Shown: positions 54,206 through 63,554, counted from the stretch's first letter. The stretch is DNA of 64,000 nucleotides from an uncultured Verrucomicrobiota bacterium (GCA_902618175.1 CACMZN010000007.1:1-64000); one strand, 5' to 3'. Notes: a model not told the origin generated them from the sequence alone. Numbers and translations: made by a program.

Positions 54206-54973
54206 ATGCTTTACTTTGAGGAGGGATTTCTGTTTGATATGGGAGTGGAGATTTTTCTCAAGTTGAATGGTGAACAGGTGGGCCCTTATCAGCTCGATGA
54301 CATAAAGGGTTGGTTGGAAGCGGGTCATATTTCAGTGGATGACACTGCTTGGTTTGAAGGATGTTCGGATTGGATCGAAGTGGGCGAAATTCCAGGCGTC
54401 GACCGAAAAAAAGCAAAGACTTACGTTAAATCAGATTTGGTTTTGCCTTTCGAAGCCTACATAGGTGAAGACCCTTATGTATTCGTTTGTTACGCCCACA
54501 AGGATTCGCCTCTGGTTTTTGAAGAACTCAAGGAATTGGATAACGCTGGATTTCGAATTTGGTATGACGAAGGGATTGGAGTAAGTTCGGAATGGCCTGA
54601 AGAAATTGCCAAAGCTGTTCTCGGATGCTCCGTATTCATGGTTTTCATCTCACCCGATGCCACTGCATCGATTAATTGTAGAAATGAAATCAACCTCGCC
54701 TTGGATGAGAAAAAACCCTTCTTGGCCGTTCATTTGGAAGAGTCCATTCTTCCCCCCGGTTTGAGATTGAGAATGGGAGACTTGCAGGCGATTCATCGAT
54801 ATAAGCTGTCTCAAGAACATTATTCGAAGAAGGTACAAAAAACTCTTCGACTTTTCTTAGATGATCATTCTCAAGGGCAAGAAATTGCTCGCTCGAAGAT
54901 AGTCGAACCTGTCAAAACCCGTAGAAGGAAGGGTTCCTCCCAAAACTTGAAGGAAACCAAGCCCCCCAAATAG
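54206..54973 (+). CDS. GYF_2-TIR domain protein, possible N-terminal part of a TIR-SUMF1 receptor
   Basis: A 255-residue cytosolic protein. A GYF_2/DUF4339-like domain spans about 15-64 (FLKLNGEQVGPYQLDDIKGW, with the GPY motif), and a TIR domain about 90-215: YVFVCYAHKDSPLVFEELKE, FRIWYDEGIGVSSEW, and FMVFISPDATASINCRNEIN with a glutamate (E161) at the position of the NADase catalytic residue. A basic linker (KTRRRKGSSQ) leads to the end. The next frame continues, one base shifted, straight into a membrane helix and a SUMF1 domain, and overlaps this frame by 23 bases across a run of six C. The start may be ATG at 54206 or at 54239. Confidence 0.82.
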   Translation: MLYFEEGFLFDMGVEIFLKLNGEQVGPYQLDDIKGWLEAGHISVDDTAWFEGCSDWIEVGEIPGVDRKKAKTYVKSDLVLPFEAYIGEDPYVFVCYAHKDSPLVFEELKELDNAGFRIWYDEGIGVSSEWPEEIAKAVLGCSVFMVFISPDATASINCRNEINLALDEKKPFLAVHLEESILPPGLRLRMGDLQAIHRYKLSQEHYSKKVQKTLRLFLDDHSQGQEIARSKIVEPVKTRRRKGSSQNLKETKPPK

Positions 54974-54989
54974 GAAACCTTTCTATTTA

Positions 54990-56693
54990 TTGGGATTAAT
55001 CTGCGGATTCATTCTTTTCTTGGGTCTTTTCTTGGGTTTGCAAAACGAGACTCCCCAAGAAGATAATTCCAACGTTAAAATTCTTTCTCTAGGCGAACCG
55101 TGGGCCATTTCAAGAATTGGGCTTGAAATGCTGTGGTGTCCACCCGGGAAATTTCTAATGGGTAGTCCGGTTGATGAGGCAGGTAGAAAAGAAAACGAAA
55201 TCCAGCACAAAGTAACGCTGAAGAAGGGATTCTATTTGGGAAAGTATGAAGTGACTCAAAAGCAATGGGATTTGGTAATGGGAAGTTCTCCAAGTTTCTT
55301 CAAGGGAGAAAACAAACCAGTGGAAAGAATATCTTGGCACGATGCCAAATCCTTTTGCGCAAAATTGACCGAACTGGATCGAAGTGACGACCTTTTGCCT
55401 GAAGGTTGGAAGTATGATCTTCCTACTGAAGCAGAATGGGAATACGCATGCAGAGCAGGCTCGACCATGGCCTTTGCATGGTCTGAATCCATCGATTCTT
55501 CCAAGGCAAATTTTAACTTAGACATAAATTCTACTCGAGAAATTGGTTCCTATCTATCGAATTCGTGGGGATTTTTTGATATGCACGGAAATGTCATGGA
55601 ATGGGTTACGGACAATATGGGAGCTTATTCCTCCATCCCCGTAATAGATCCAATGGGGCCTTCCAAAGAGTCCAACAAGGTCATGAGAGGCGGGTCTTGG
55701 GTTCATGACGGCATACAACTGCGATCCTCTGAGAGAGCCTCTGCGTTTCCAAGCGTCTCCGGAGTATACATTGGATTTCGGCTTGCTTTCAAGCCGGAGA
55801 ATTTGGATATGACTCCACCCGAAATTGAAGTGCTTGGAGGAACGGAAATCATTCATGAGGCAGGATTAAACTGGCAGGATCCTTGGGTTGTTGCAAAAGA
55901 TGCACGGGATGGGAACCTGTCCGCTCTGGCAAAGACTATGGGGGTCGTGGAGGTAAATAAAACAGGATCATATGAAATTCTATACAGTGTTGCAGATTTT
56001 TCAGGAAATGAATCCAATGCCAGCCGAACTGTAGAAGTTGTCGATACTACTGGGCCTGAAATTACCCTTATTGGTAAAGCAATGCCCTCTTTGGCAATCG
56101 ACTCCTCATGGGTGGATCCGGGAGCAGCGGCGTTCGATCTGGTTGAGGGCGATCTTAGTCGGGGTGTGGAGGTTTCGGGGTCTGTGGATGTTTCGGAAGT
56201 GGGATTTTACGATATAATCTACTCGGTTTCAGACAGTAGTGGAAATGAGTCGAAAAAAAAGAGAACTGTAGTTGTCGTCGAACAAGGGGAGTTCAATAAG
56301 ATGATGGGTTCTCTGGAAATTGATCATATTGACCGCAATGTCACAGCTATGGAAAGTGAGACTCGAGAACAAGAGTCACTGATCGTAAGTTCGCCAGAAC
56401 TACTCCAGGCGGTAATGAATTGGACGCAGGTCCCGGAATCAGTTTTTCCATCCATTGAGAAAGTGGAAATTCATCAAGATCTTGAAATTAAAATCATTGA
56501 TGAAGAAGGAGAACAAATTGCATCCAATACAATTCTTAAGGGAACAGAGGTAGTTGCCATTTCCCTGGAGGGGGAGGTTCTTAAAATCTCTCCCAATCGC
56601 GAATCCAAGATGATTGGTTCCATCAATGTAGATCAGACCAATTTCAAACTCAAGGTGGCTGAACTTTTTGAAAAGAACAAAAGAGAAAGGTGA
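54990..56693 (+). CDS. membrane-anchored SUMF1 (FGE-like) protein with two Ig-like repeats
   Basis: A 567-residue reading frame; the frame is open back to 54951. A hydrophobic helix (LICGFILFLGLFLGLQ) directly follows the start, then a SUMF1/formylglycine-generating-enzyme fold (about 35-275): MLWCPPGKFLMGSPVDE, LGKYEVTQKQWDLVM, LPTEAEWEYACRAG, MHGNVMEWVTD, MRGGSW. Next are two DUF5011-type Ig-like repeats (about 276-440) and a C-terminal unknown part. The two cysteines needed for formylglycine formation are not in the late region (RGGSWVHDGIQLRSSERAS), so it should not activate sulfatases. The apparent TTG start has no clear ribosome binding site; it may really be the second half of the preceding gene. 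Confidence 0.8.
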   Translation: MGLICGFILFLGLFLGLQNETPQEDNSNVKILSLGEPWAISRIGLEMLWCPPGKFLMGSPVDEAGRKENEIQHKVTLKKGFYLGKYEVTQKQWDLVMGSSPSFFKGENKPVERISWHDAKSFCAKLTELDRSDDLLPEGWKYDLPTEAEWEYACRAGSTMAFAWSESIDSSKANFNLDINSTREIGSYLSNSWGFFDMHGNVMEWVTDNMGAYSSIPVIDPMGPSKESNKVMRGGSWVHDGIQLRSSERASAFPSVSGVYIGFRLAFKPENLDMTPPEIEVLGGTEIIHEAGLNWQDPWVVAKDARDGNLSALAKTMGVVEVNKTGSYEILYSVADFSGNESNASRTVEVVDTTGPEITLIGKAMPSLAIDSSWVDPGAAAFDLVEGDLSRGVEVSGSVDVSEVGFYDIIYSVSDSSGNESKKKRTVVVVEQGEFNKMMGSLEIDHIDRNVTAMESETREQESLIVSSPELLQAVMNWTQVPESVFPSIEKVEIHQDLEIKIIDEEGEQIASNTILKGTEVVAISLEGEVLKISPNRESKMIGSINVDQTNFKLKVAELFEKNKRER

Positions 56694-56787
56694 CTAACCT
56701 AATAAGTCGGAAAAAGTTTTTGAGTCCGCCTACCTCATCCCAATTTGGAAAGTCTATGAACGACTTGTGATAGGACGTCATGATACA

Positions 56788-58332
56788 TTATTGTGAACTT
56801 CGGTAAACTTGGTTTTTTTCCCACTCGTTCCAAAGACTTGACAAGCGTTTGACTCTCTCTGGATAAGTTGTAGTGAGATCATTCAATTCAGTTGGATCTT
56901 TTTCAAGATCGTAGAGTTCCCAGCGTGCGTTTTTTTTTCCATCTCGGTTGAAAACGAGTTTCCATTTTCCGAATCTAATAGCTTTACCACGGGCATGATG
57001 GAAGAAAAGGAAAGCTGGATCCTTTTGTTTCTTTCCTAAAAGAGAAGGGAGAATCGATCGTCCGTCCAAGGTAATTCTCGGAGAACCTTGGAATTTCTCA
57101 GCAGATTTACCTCGGGTTGCATGCAGGATGGTAGGCATGAGATCAACGAGGTGGGAAAGCGTCTTGCTGATTTTTCCTGATTCCTTGATTCTTCTTGGCC
57201 AGTGGGCAATCATGGGAGTGCGGATTCCCCCCTCATGGTCATATTGTTTGAAAAGTCGAAAAGGAGTATTGGATAAGTTGGCCCATCCATGACCGTAACT
57301 TTGGTAAGTAATTTCAGAGCCTGGCATGATATCGGACAGATTGCCCGGTTTCATGGGTTGGCCATCGCGGGTTTTTTCCGGCAGGTAATCACCTTTTCGA
57401 TTTGGTTGGTATTCAATGTGACATCCACCATTGTCGATGGTGAAAAAAGTTAGTGTGTCCTCAAGTTTACCGGACTTCCGCAAATGATCGATGATCTTGC
57501 CGATCACCTCGTCCATTGCAGTGACCTGAGCAGCATAGACTTCCATTCTTCTCTCCTGCCAAGCTTTGTTTGGCTCATTTTTCCAAGCTGGGACTTTGGG
57601 ATTACGAGGGGACAGAACCACTTTTGAATCAATCACTCCGAGTTCCTTCATACGCTTCAGGCGCTGAATCCGAAGGTTGTCCCAACCCGCAGCGAACTTT
57701 CCATGATATTTTTCAATTGCGGCGGCGGGGGCATGCAGTGGCCAGTGGGCAGCAGTGAAAGGCAGATACAGAAAGAACGGATCTTCGCTGGATGTTTCCC
57801 TTAAGAAAGCGATGGCTTCCTTACCAATGGCCTGAGTGAAGTAGTAATCGGGATCGTCCATAAATTCATGGTCAATTGAGTTCCGGTTTCTTTTCAATCC
57901 AAAGGGAGCGAAGAAACTACTGGCTCCTCCAAGAATTCCATAGAATTGATCAAATCCCCGGCTATCCGGATAGTCACCGAGATGCCATTTGCCCATGATG
58001 CCGGTTCTGTATCCCTCTGACTTAAGAGCTTCGGCGAGAGTGAGGCAACTTGGATGAAGGGCGCCATCTCTGATGGAAGTTCGATGGTACACTCCAGTCA
58101 TCATGGAAGCTCTCGAAACCCAGCACATGTTTTCACTGTAGAAGTTGGTGAAGCGAATTCCCTCGTTAGCCAAGGAATCCAAATGTGGAGTGCGGATTTC
58201 CCCTCCGAAGCATCCGATATCGGAATAACCCATATCGTCTGCCATAACCAGCAGCACATTTGGACGCTCGGAAGCAAATCCATTTGCGATGGCAAAGAGC
58301 GAAATGAAAATAATCTTCAGAATACGCATCAT
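56788..58332 (-). CDS. family S1 sulfatase (CWVSR motif)
   Basis: A 514-residue exported sulfatase with signal peptide (residues 1-20). LLVMADDMGYSDIGCFGG lies near 27; the nucleophile is C70 in CWVSRASMMTG, with valine in place of the usual proline; GKWHLGDYPDSRGF follows near 114; FFTIDNGGCH near 295. The C-terminal ends as usual (YDLEKDPTELNDLTT). A second ATG stands 3 bases after the first. It is divergent from the sulfatase at 58469, which leaves 136 bases for promoters. It resembles the sulfatase at 33524 in its middle section. Confidence 0.9.
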   Translation of the reverse strand: MMRILKIIFISLFAIANGFASERPNVLLVMADDMGYSDIGCFGGEIRTPHLDSLANEGIRFTNFYSENMCWVSRASMMTGVYHRTSIRDGALHPSCLTLAEALKSEGYRTGIMGKWHLGDYPDSRGFDQFYGILGGASSFFAPFGLKRNRNSIDHEFMDDPDYYFTQAIGKEAIAFLRETSSEDPFFLYLPFTAAHWPLHAPAAAIEKYHGKFAAGWDNLRIQRLKRMKELGVIDSKVVLSPRNPKVPAWKNEPNKAWQERRMEVYAAQVTAMDEVIGKIIDHLRKSGKLEDTLTFFTIDNGGCHIEYQPNRKGDYLPEKTRDGQPMKPGNLSDIMPGSEITYQSYGHGWANLSNTPFRLFKQYDHEGGIRTPMIAHWPRRIKESGKISKTLSHLVDLMPTILHATRGKSAEKFQGSPRITLDGRSILPSLLGKKQKDPAFLFFHHARGKAIRFGKWKLVFNRDGKKNARWELYDLEKDPTELNDLTTTYPERVKRLSSLWNEWEKNQVYRSSQ

Positions 58333-58468
58333 TCCTGAATCGGAAGGAGAAATCGGGAACTCGTCAAGGGAGCAAAGTGAATTACGAAAAAAAAGAATTC
58401 GAATTCCTCACTTTGAAGCTGACCAGTGCCCCAAGTTCTCTTTGGATAAGAGACTTGTCCAAATAATC

Positions 58469-59836
58469 ATGTACCCGAACCTTTTTCTATTTTCATTTTT
58501 CCTTCTTTGTTGCGTCTCGGCCAACGCCGGCAAGCCCAACTTCGTATACATCATGGTCGATGACGCTGGCTATGGAGACTTCTCCTGTTTTGGCCAGAAG
58601 AAATTCAAAACTCCCAATGTTGATCGAATGGCAAGGGAAGGGATGAAGTTGACCGACTTCTATTCCTCAAGCACGGTATGTGCCCCGTCTCGGTCCAGTC
58701 TGATGACTGGTCATCATTCGGGCCGCGGTTACATTCGTGGAAACAAGGAAATCAAACCCGAGGGTCAGCATCCACTACCATTGAAAGCGGTCACGATTCC
58801 TGAAGTCCTGAAAAAGTCCGGTTACGTTTCCGGTATGTTCGGCAAATGGGGACTCGGTGCTCCCGGTTCAGAGGGAGACCCAATGAATCAGGGATTTGAT
58901 CGGTTTTACGGACTGAACTGTCAGCGACAGTCCCATAATTTTTATCCCACTCACGTTTGGAGTGACCGTAAGAAGGTCATGCTGGATCGTAAGCATTACT
59001 CGCACAACTTGATTGCGGAAGAGTGCTTGAAATTCATTCGGGCAAATAAGGATAATCCGTTTTTTTGCTATGTTCCCATCACCATTCCTCATGCAGCTAT
59101 GCAGTCACCGGAAGAAAGGATTGCTCCTTGGAGGAAAAAGTTTCCAGAGTTTGAAAAAGTGACCGGGAAGTATGGCGGATCCGTTATCACAAACCCGGTG
59201 GCAGCCTTTGCAGCGATGATGGAGCATATGGATGAAGATGTGGGTCGGATTCTTGATCTGCTGGAAGAATTGAAGATCGAAAAAGACACCTTGGTGATTT
59301 TTACCTCGGACAATGGGCCTCATAAAGAGGGAGGACACATGCCTGATTTTTTTGATAGTAATGGTCCGCTCAAGGGTTACAAGCGAGATCTTTATGAAGG
59401 AGGTATAAGGGTTGCCACGCTTGCCTGGTGGCCGGGCAGGATCAAGTCCGGGACCACGAGTTCACACATTGCAGCAGGTTGGGACTTGTTGCCCACGCTG
59501 TGCGAATTGTCAGGCACTGAAGCGCCTACTGGAATAGATGGAGTCTCCTTTGCCCCCACACTATTAGGCAAGTACAAGGAACAGGAGCAAAGGGATTATC
59601 TTTATTGGGAATTCCACGAACAGGGGGGCAAGCAGGCTGTCCGCATGGGCAAATGGAAGGGAGTTCGTTTAAATGTCAAAAAGGATCCCAATCATCCCAT
59701 CGAACTCTATGATCTTTCAAAAGACGTTGGCGAAAAAGATAACGTCGCTTTCAAGCATCCCGAAATTGTTCGCAAATTAGAGACTGCAATGAGGGATTCT
59801 CACCGAACAAATCCCATTTTCCCATTCATCAAGTAA
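58469..59836 (+). CDS. family S1 sulfatase (CAPSR motif)
   Basis: A 455-residue exported sulfatase. The ATG at 58469 begins a clear signal peptide (MYPNLFLFSFFLLCCVSANA); an in-frame ATG at 58289 would overlap the divergent sulfatase and hide it. VYIMVDDAGYGDFSCFG near 26; canonical C71-APSR; GKWGLGAPGSEGDPMNQGF near 127, the GKWG variant seen in an arylsulfatase A-like subgroup; FTSDNGPHKEGGH near 271; LYEGGIRVATLAWWPGR near 305. It converges with the serine hydrolase gene, 34 bases away. Confidence 0.92.
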   Translation: MYPNLFLFSFFLLCCVSANAGKPNFVYIMVDDAGYGDFSCFGQKKFKTPNVDRMAREGMKLTDFYSSSTVCAPSRSSLMTGHHSGRGYIRGNKEIKPEGQHPLPLKAVTIPEVLKKSGYVSGMFGKWGLGAPGSEGDPMNQGFDRFYGLNCQRQSHNFYPTHVWSDRKKVMLDRKHYSHNLIAEECLKFIRANKDNPFFCYVPITIPHAAMQSPEERIAPWRKKFPEFEKVTGKYGGSVITNPVAAFAAMMEHMDEDVGRILDLLEELKIEKDTLVIFTSDNGPHKEGGHMPDFFDSNGPLKGYKRDLYEGGIRVATLAWWPGRIKSGTTSSHIAAGWDLLPTLCELSGTEAPTGIDGVSFAPTLLGKYKEQEQRDYLYWEFHEQGGKQAVRMGKWKGVRLNVKKDPNHPIELYDLSKDVGEKDNVAFKHPEIVRKLETAMRDSHRTNPIFPFIK

Positions 59837-59870
59837 TCCGAAAAGAGTTTTTAGCTGAGGAAGGAGCTCC

Positions 59871-61052
59871 TTATTTGGCAAATGCCGGGATCAGTTCTTC
59901 GGGTAATTCCTTAAGCATCTTGCCCATGCCCTGATTGTGGGCTGTGGCAGCCACCACAAGATCAAGGGTGGGAAATACGAATATGAATTGCCCACCCGCT
60001 CCACGTCCCTGAATCACCGGATACTTCTTATCATGAATTTCCCTAGTCTGATGCCACCAAAAGTAACCATAAAAGTTTTCTTCATTGGTTTGAACAAGTG
60101 GGGAGGTGGCTTTTTTGACAAAGGCTCTGGGAAGAAATTGCTTTCCCTCCCATTTTCCATGGTTCAAGGTAAGCAAGCCTACTTTGATCATATCCCGTGA
60201 GCGAATGCTGGATCCGGCTGCGGATTTCGGGTATCCGCTCAAGTCCTCTTGCCAATTGTAATTGGATATGCCCAAAGGCTTCAGCAAATGTTCACGAATG
60301 AATTGCTCGGCACTTCCAGGCACCACGGCTTCAAGTATCTGCATCGTGAGTACGGGATCGGATGCTTGGTATTTGAAAGGCTTGGGAACAGGTGGAAGGG
60401 GGCGGGTGAAGTGAAGATAAGCTTGAGCCTGACCTTGACCGGTCAACAGTTCTGGTCGACTGAGAATATCCGGAAGACGTTTTTGTGGAAGTGAAATACC
60501 CGAACACATACGCATGGCTTGATCCAAGGTGATCTTCCCAGCTCCTTCGGCCAATTGGGAGGAATCGATTTGACTGAGAAAGGAGACCGCGGGTTTGTTT
60601 AGGTCTTCCATGGTCAGGTGTCCCAATTGGATGGCCCGGCCAATGGCATAAGCGGTGTAGGACTTGGTGATCGACATTTGATAATGAGGATAATTGAGCC
60701 TGCCTCTGCGATAATAAGCCTCGAGAATCAGTTTTCCCTGGTGAGCGATGAGTAAGCTGTCGGTATTTCCGAATTTCGTACTTCCGGAGGGTTCTGCGAG
60801 AGAATTGGCATACGAGAGAATGCTTGCCCTATCCTTGACTTCCGACCCGAGTTTTCCGACCTGCAATTGATCCCGACGATCTCTGGGAGATGTATTGAGG
60901 TAGGGCTTCTTGAGGTAGGGAAGTTTTTTTTCGTTTTCGAAGGAAACGTCATTGGCGTTCAGGTCTACGACTTCGGGGCCCAATCCGGTGTCTACCAATT
61001 CACGGCTAAGGCAAGAAGTAAGAAAAAGACTGAGAAAAACTGAAGTTTTCAA
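59871..61052 (-). CDS. beta-lactamase-family serine hydrolase, probable lipoprotein
   Basis: A class C beta-lactamase-like serine hydrolase of about 393 residues. The nucleophile motif is SITK in YQMSITKSYTAYAIGRAI; KYQASDPVL is at the second motif position, and RGAGGQFIFVFP is at the third. The TTG at 61052 gives a short signal ending in a lipobox (FLTSC); the ATG at 61133 would precede it by 27 residues and leave only 9 bases to the divergent gene. Such proteins in polysaccharide clusters are often esterases. Substrate unknown. Confidence 0.8.
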   Translation of the reverse strand: MKTSVFLSLFLTSCLSRELVDTGLGPEVVDLNANDVSFENEKKLPYLKKPYLNTSPRDRRDQLQVGKLGSEVKDRASILSYANSLAEPSGSTKFGNTDSLLIAHQGKLILEAYYRRGRLNYPHYQMSITKSYTAYAIGRAIQLGHLTMEDLNKPAVSFLSQIDSSQLAEGAGKITLDQAMRMCSGISLPQKRLPDILSRPELLTGQGQAQAYLHFTRPLPPVPKPFKYQASDPVLTMQILEAVVPGSAEQFIREHLLKPLGISNYNWQEDLSGYPKSAAGSSIRSRDMIKVGLLTLNHGKWEGKQFLPRAFVKKATSPLVQTNEENFYGYFWWHQTREIHDKKYPVIQGRGAGGQFIFVFPTLDLVVAATAHNQGMGKMLKELPEELIPAFAK

Positions 61053-61142
61053 GAGTTTGGATAGGATAAGTGGTTCATTCAAAAATGAATGGGGAACCCA
61101 ATGAACTTGACTGGGATTGCGGGAAATTACCATAAGTTCGTT

Positions 61143-61982
61143 ATGAATAAACTATCTTCTCTTTTTCTTGTCTTCGCAATCTTTACTTGCTCCTTGTATG
61201 CAAAGTCACATCCAGTCATCCGAAAAGAAATCCGCGAGCAAAACGGCCGCAAGGTCGAATACATGTTCATCGATGGAATCAAGGTGCATGAGTCGGACCC
61301 CGAGAAACAACCTCAACCCCCAGTGGTCGAACCGAAACCTTACGACGCGAAGTCGGCCAAACCGCCTAAGGGAGCCTTCGTGTTATTTGACGGCACCAAG
61401 AAAACATTGGATAATTGGCAGACCGGAAATGGTGAACCGACCAAGTGGAAGTTGATTGAAGGAGCACTTGAATCCGTTCGTGGCGGAGGCTATTTGATTA
61501 GTAAGCAAGAGTTTGGTTCCTGCCGCTTGCACATCGAATTTGCAACTCCCAAGGTGGCCAAGGGAAGCGGTCAGGGTCGTGGAAACAGCGGGGTCTTTCT
61601 CATGGGGCAATATGAGATACAGGTTCTTGATTCCTACGAAAACGTCACTTATCCGGACGGACAATGCGGAGCTTTATACGGTCGGGCCAAGCCACTTGTC
61701 AATGCGTCTCGTGGGCCTGGGGAATGGCAAACTTATGACGTCACCTTTCATCGGCCGATCTTTGATGATCAGGGTAAGGTCATCCGCAAGGCCAAGTTTC
61801 ACGTGGTGCACAACGGACATGTCATTCATGATAACTTGGAACTCAGTGGCGGAACCGGTTGGCGGGGACCGCACTCCATTTCGGAGTACAAAAAGCATGG
61901 GGATAAGGGTCCTTTGAAAATGCAGGATCATGGAAACCCGGTTCGTTTTCGAAACGTCTGGATCATACCCTTGAAGGATTGA
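61143..61982 (+). CDS. secreted DUF1080 (3-keto-disaccharide hydrolase-like) protein
   Basis: A 279-residue protein with signal peptide (MNKLSSLFLVFAIFTCSLYA). A linker rich in P and K (KQPQPPVVEPKPY) leads to the DUF1080 domain: FVLFDGTKKTLDNWQ, RGNSGVFLMGQYEIQVLDSY, and NPVRFRNVWIIPLKD at the end. The GNSGxFLxGxYEIQVLDSY string is a close match to the family core. The ATG at 61143 directly precedes the signal peptide. A glucanase-like gene follows 56 bases later on the same strand. Confidence 0.88.
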   Translation: MNKLSSLFLVFAIFTCSLYAKSHPVIRKEIREQNGRKVEYMFIDGIKVHESDPEKQPQPPVVEPKPYDAKSAKPPKGAFVLFDGTKKTLDNWQTGNGEPTKWKLIEGALESVRGGGYLISKQEFGSCRLHIEFATPKVAKGSGQGRGNSGVFLMGQYEIQVLDSYENVTYPDGQCGALYGRAKPLVNASRGPGEWQTYDVTFHRPIFDDQGKVIRKAKFHVVHNGHVIHDNLELSGGTGWRGPHSISEYKKHGDKGPLKMQDHGNPVRFRNVWIIPLKD

Positions 61983-62038
61983 TTGTTTGATCGGAGTAAG
62001 GCCCGCTGCCTGCAGACCTTCCGAATACGTACCGATAA

Positions 62039-63523
62039 ATGCCGAGAATTTCTTTGCGGCACTCGTTCTTGCTTCGAATGTTTAAACCATTAGTGTTTCT
62101 TTCTTTTTTTATGACTGCTTGGTTGAGATTGAGAAGTCTGACACCGTTTCGTTCGGTTACCTTGTTTTGGTTCCTGCCATTCGTCCCATTAGCTTTGGCT
62201 AAGCAAGAAACTCATTCATTGTTTGAGGTGCAGTCAACTCCTCGGACTCTTACTACACTGATGGAGAGAGAACTCAGGGGATGCTTCGACTTCTTTTGGA
62301 AAGAATGGAATGCGGATCCTCAAAGCCCGACCTATGGAATGACCAATGGTGATTATGTCGGAATGAATAAATACAGTCCGCTGTCCATAGAGGAACAGGG
62401 TTTTTACTTCACCGCCATCATCATCGGCGTGGAACGGGGATGGATCGCTCGAGAGGAAGGAGAGAAACGAATTCTGATCACTTTGCGAAGTCTTGCTAAA
62501 CTTGAGCGTATCCGTGGCTTTTGGTACCATTTCATCGATCAGGATTCCGGAAAGAGAGGTTGGAGGGATTCGAAAAACGTCGAGCTGAGCAATGCATCGA
62601 CAGGAACCATGCTCCTTGGCGCGCTTGCCGCCTCGGAATACTTTGGTGGCGAGATCGAGAGTCGAACCCAAAGGATGTATGCGGAGATGGATTGGAAGTG
62701 GTTCACTAACCCGAAGACCAAGCATCCCTATCTGGCCTGTTATCCGAAGGATCTTCCGTCCAAGGTTCCTCCCGGCATAACCGAGGAGGGGATGTTCGGC
62801 GGATGGTCGGCCTATGCCGAGCATATATTTCTCTACCTGCTTGCGGCCGGTTCCCCAAATCCCGATTATTCGACGGGAGCCGATCCCTACTATGCCATGA
62901 GAACTCCGAAAGGGAGTTATAAGGGAGAGGAGTTTATCTTTTGCGGTACGGGTTCCGCCTTCACTTATCAATGGACCCATGCATTCATCGATTTTCGAAA
63001 TCTTCGCGACAAGCTAGGTAGAAACTGGTTTGAGAATTCGAGACATGCGGCGCTGGCTGCCCGGCGATATGCGATCGATAACGCGCATCGGATCAAGGGT
63101 CTGGGACCCAATTCCTGGGGGATGTCCGCTTGCATGAGTCCAACCACCGGTTACAGCGGACAGTACGGTTCTCACCCCATTGGTCATGGCCATCCATTAC
63201 TCGAGGATGGAACCGTCGCTCCCTACGGCGCCTTGTCTTTTCTCCCTTTCACCCCGAAGGAATCGATCGATGCCCTTAAGTATATGTATCGTATCCCCGG
63301 CTTGGTTGGGAAGTACGGTCTCTATGATGCCTACAGTTATCAGACCAAAGCCAGAGGCGACCAGCCTTGGATCGCCGAGAGTTATCTAGGCATCGACAAG
63401 GGTTTGGTACTTCTGATGTTCGAAAACTATTCCACTCAGTTAATTTGGAAATTGCTTCACCAAAATACTCACATTCAAAAAGGTTTAGAAGTGCTTGGGT
63501 TTGAGCACAAGCCTAGCCTTTAA
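62039..63523 (+). CDS. GH144-like glucoamylase-family protein
   Basis: A 494-residue exported protein of the (alpha/alpha)6-barrel 'glycoamylase' family (PF10091; GH144 members are endo-beta-1,2-glucanases). Marks: CFDFFWKEWN, NASTGTMLLGALAASEYF, WSAYAEHIFLYLLAAGSPN, FQWTHAFIDFR-like YQWTHAFIDFR, CMSPTTGYSGQYGSHPIGHG, and DGTVAPYGALSFLPF. The N-terminal 55 residues hold two hydrophobic stretches; the ATG at 62078 would keep only the second part as signal. Cleavage is expected near LALAKQ. Probably cuts a glucan in the periplasm. Confidence 0.82.
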   Translation: MPRISLRHSFLLRMFKPLVFLSFFMTAWLRLRSLTPFRSVTLFWFLPFVPLALAKQETHSLFEVQSTPRTLTTLMERELRGCFDFFWKEWNADPQSPTYGMTNGDYVGMNKYSPLSIEEQGFYFTAIIIGVERGWIAREEGEKRILITLRSLAKLERIRGFWYHFIDQDSGKRGWRDSKNVELSNASTGTMLLGALAASEYFGGEIESRTQRMYAEMDWKWFTNPKTKHPYLACYPKDLPSKVPPGITEEGMFGGWSAYAEHIFLYLLAAGSPNPDYSTGADPYYAMRTPKGSYKGEEFIFCGTGSAFTYQWTHAFIDFRNLRDKLGRNWFENSRHAALAARRYAIDNAHRIKGLGPNSWGMSACMSPTTGYSGQYGSHPIGHGHPLLEDGTVAPYGALSFLPFTPKESIDALKYMYRIPGLVGKYGLYDAYSYQTKARGDQPWIAESYLGIDKGLVLLMFENYSTQLIWKLLHQNTHIQKGLEVLGFEHKPSL

Positions 63524-63554
63524 CTTTTCAGGGAAGGCGGGTGTCCTAGATGCA

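Noticed and set aside
54206-54973. TIR protein as part of an anti-phage defence island
   Set aside because: No other defence gene, nuclease, reverse transcriptase or integrase is near, and the following frame points to a membrane receptor-like protein instead.
54990-56693. Sulfatase-maturating formylglycine-generating enzyme
   Set aside because: The late catalytic cysteine region has no cysteine.
59861-59872. AAGGAGCTCCTT palindrome as terminator between 58469 and 59871 genes
   Set aside because: It has no loop and overlaps the stop codon of the serine hydrolase; likely chance.
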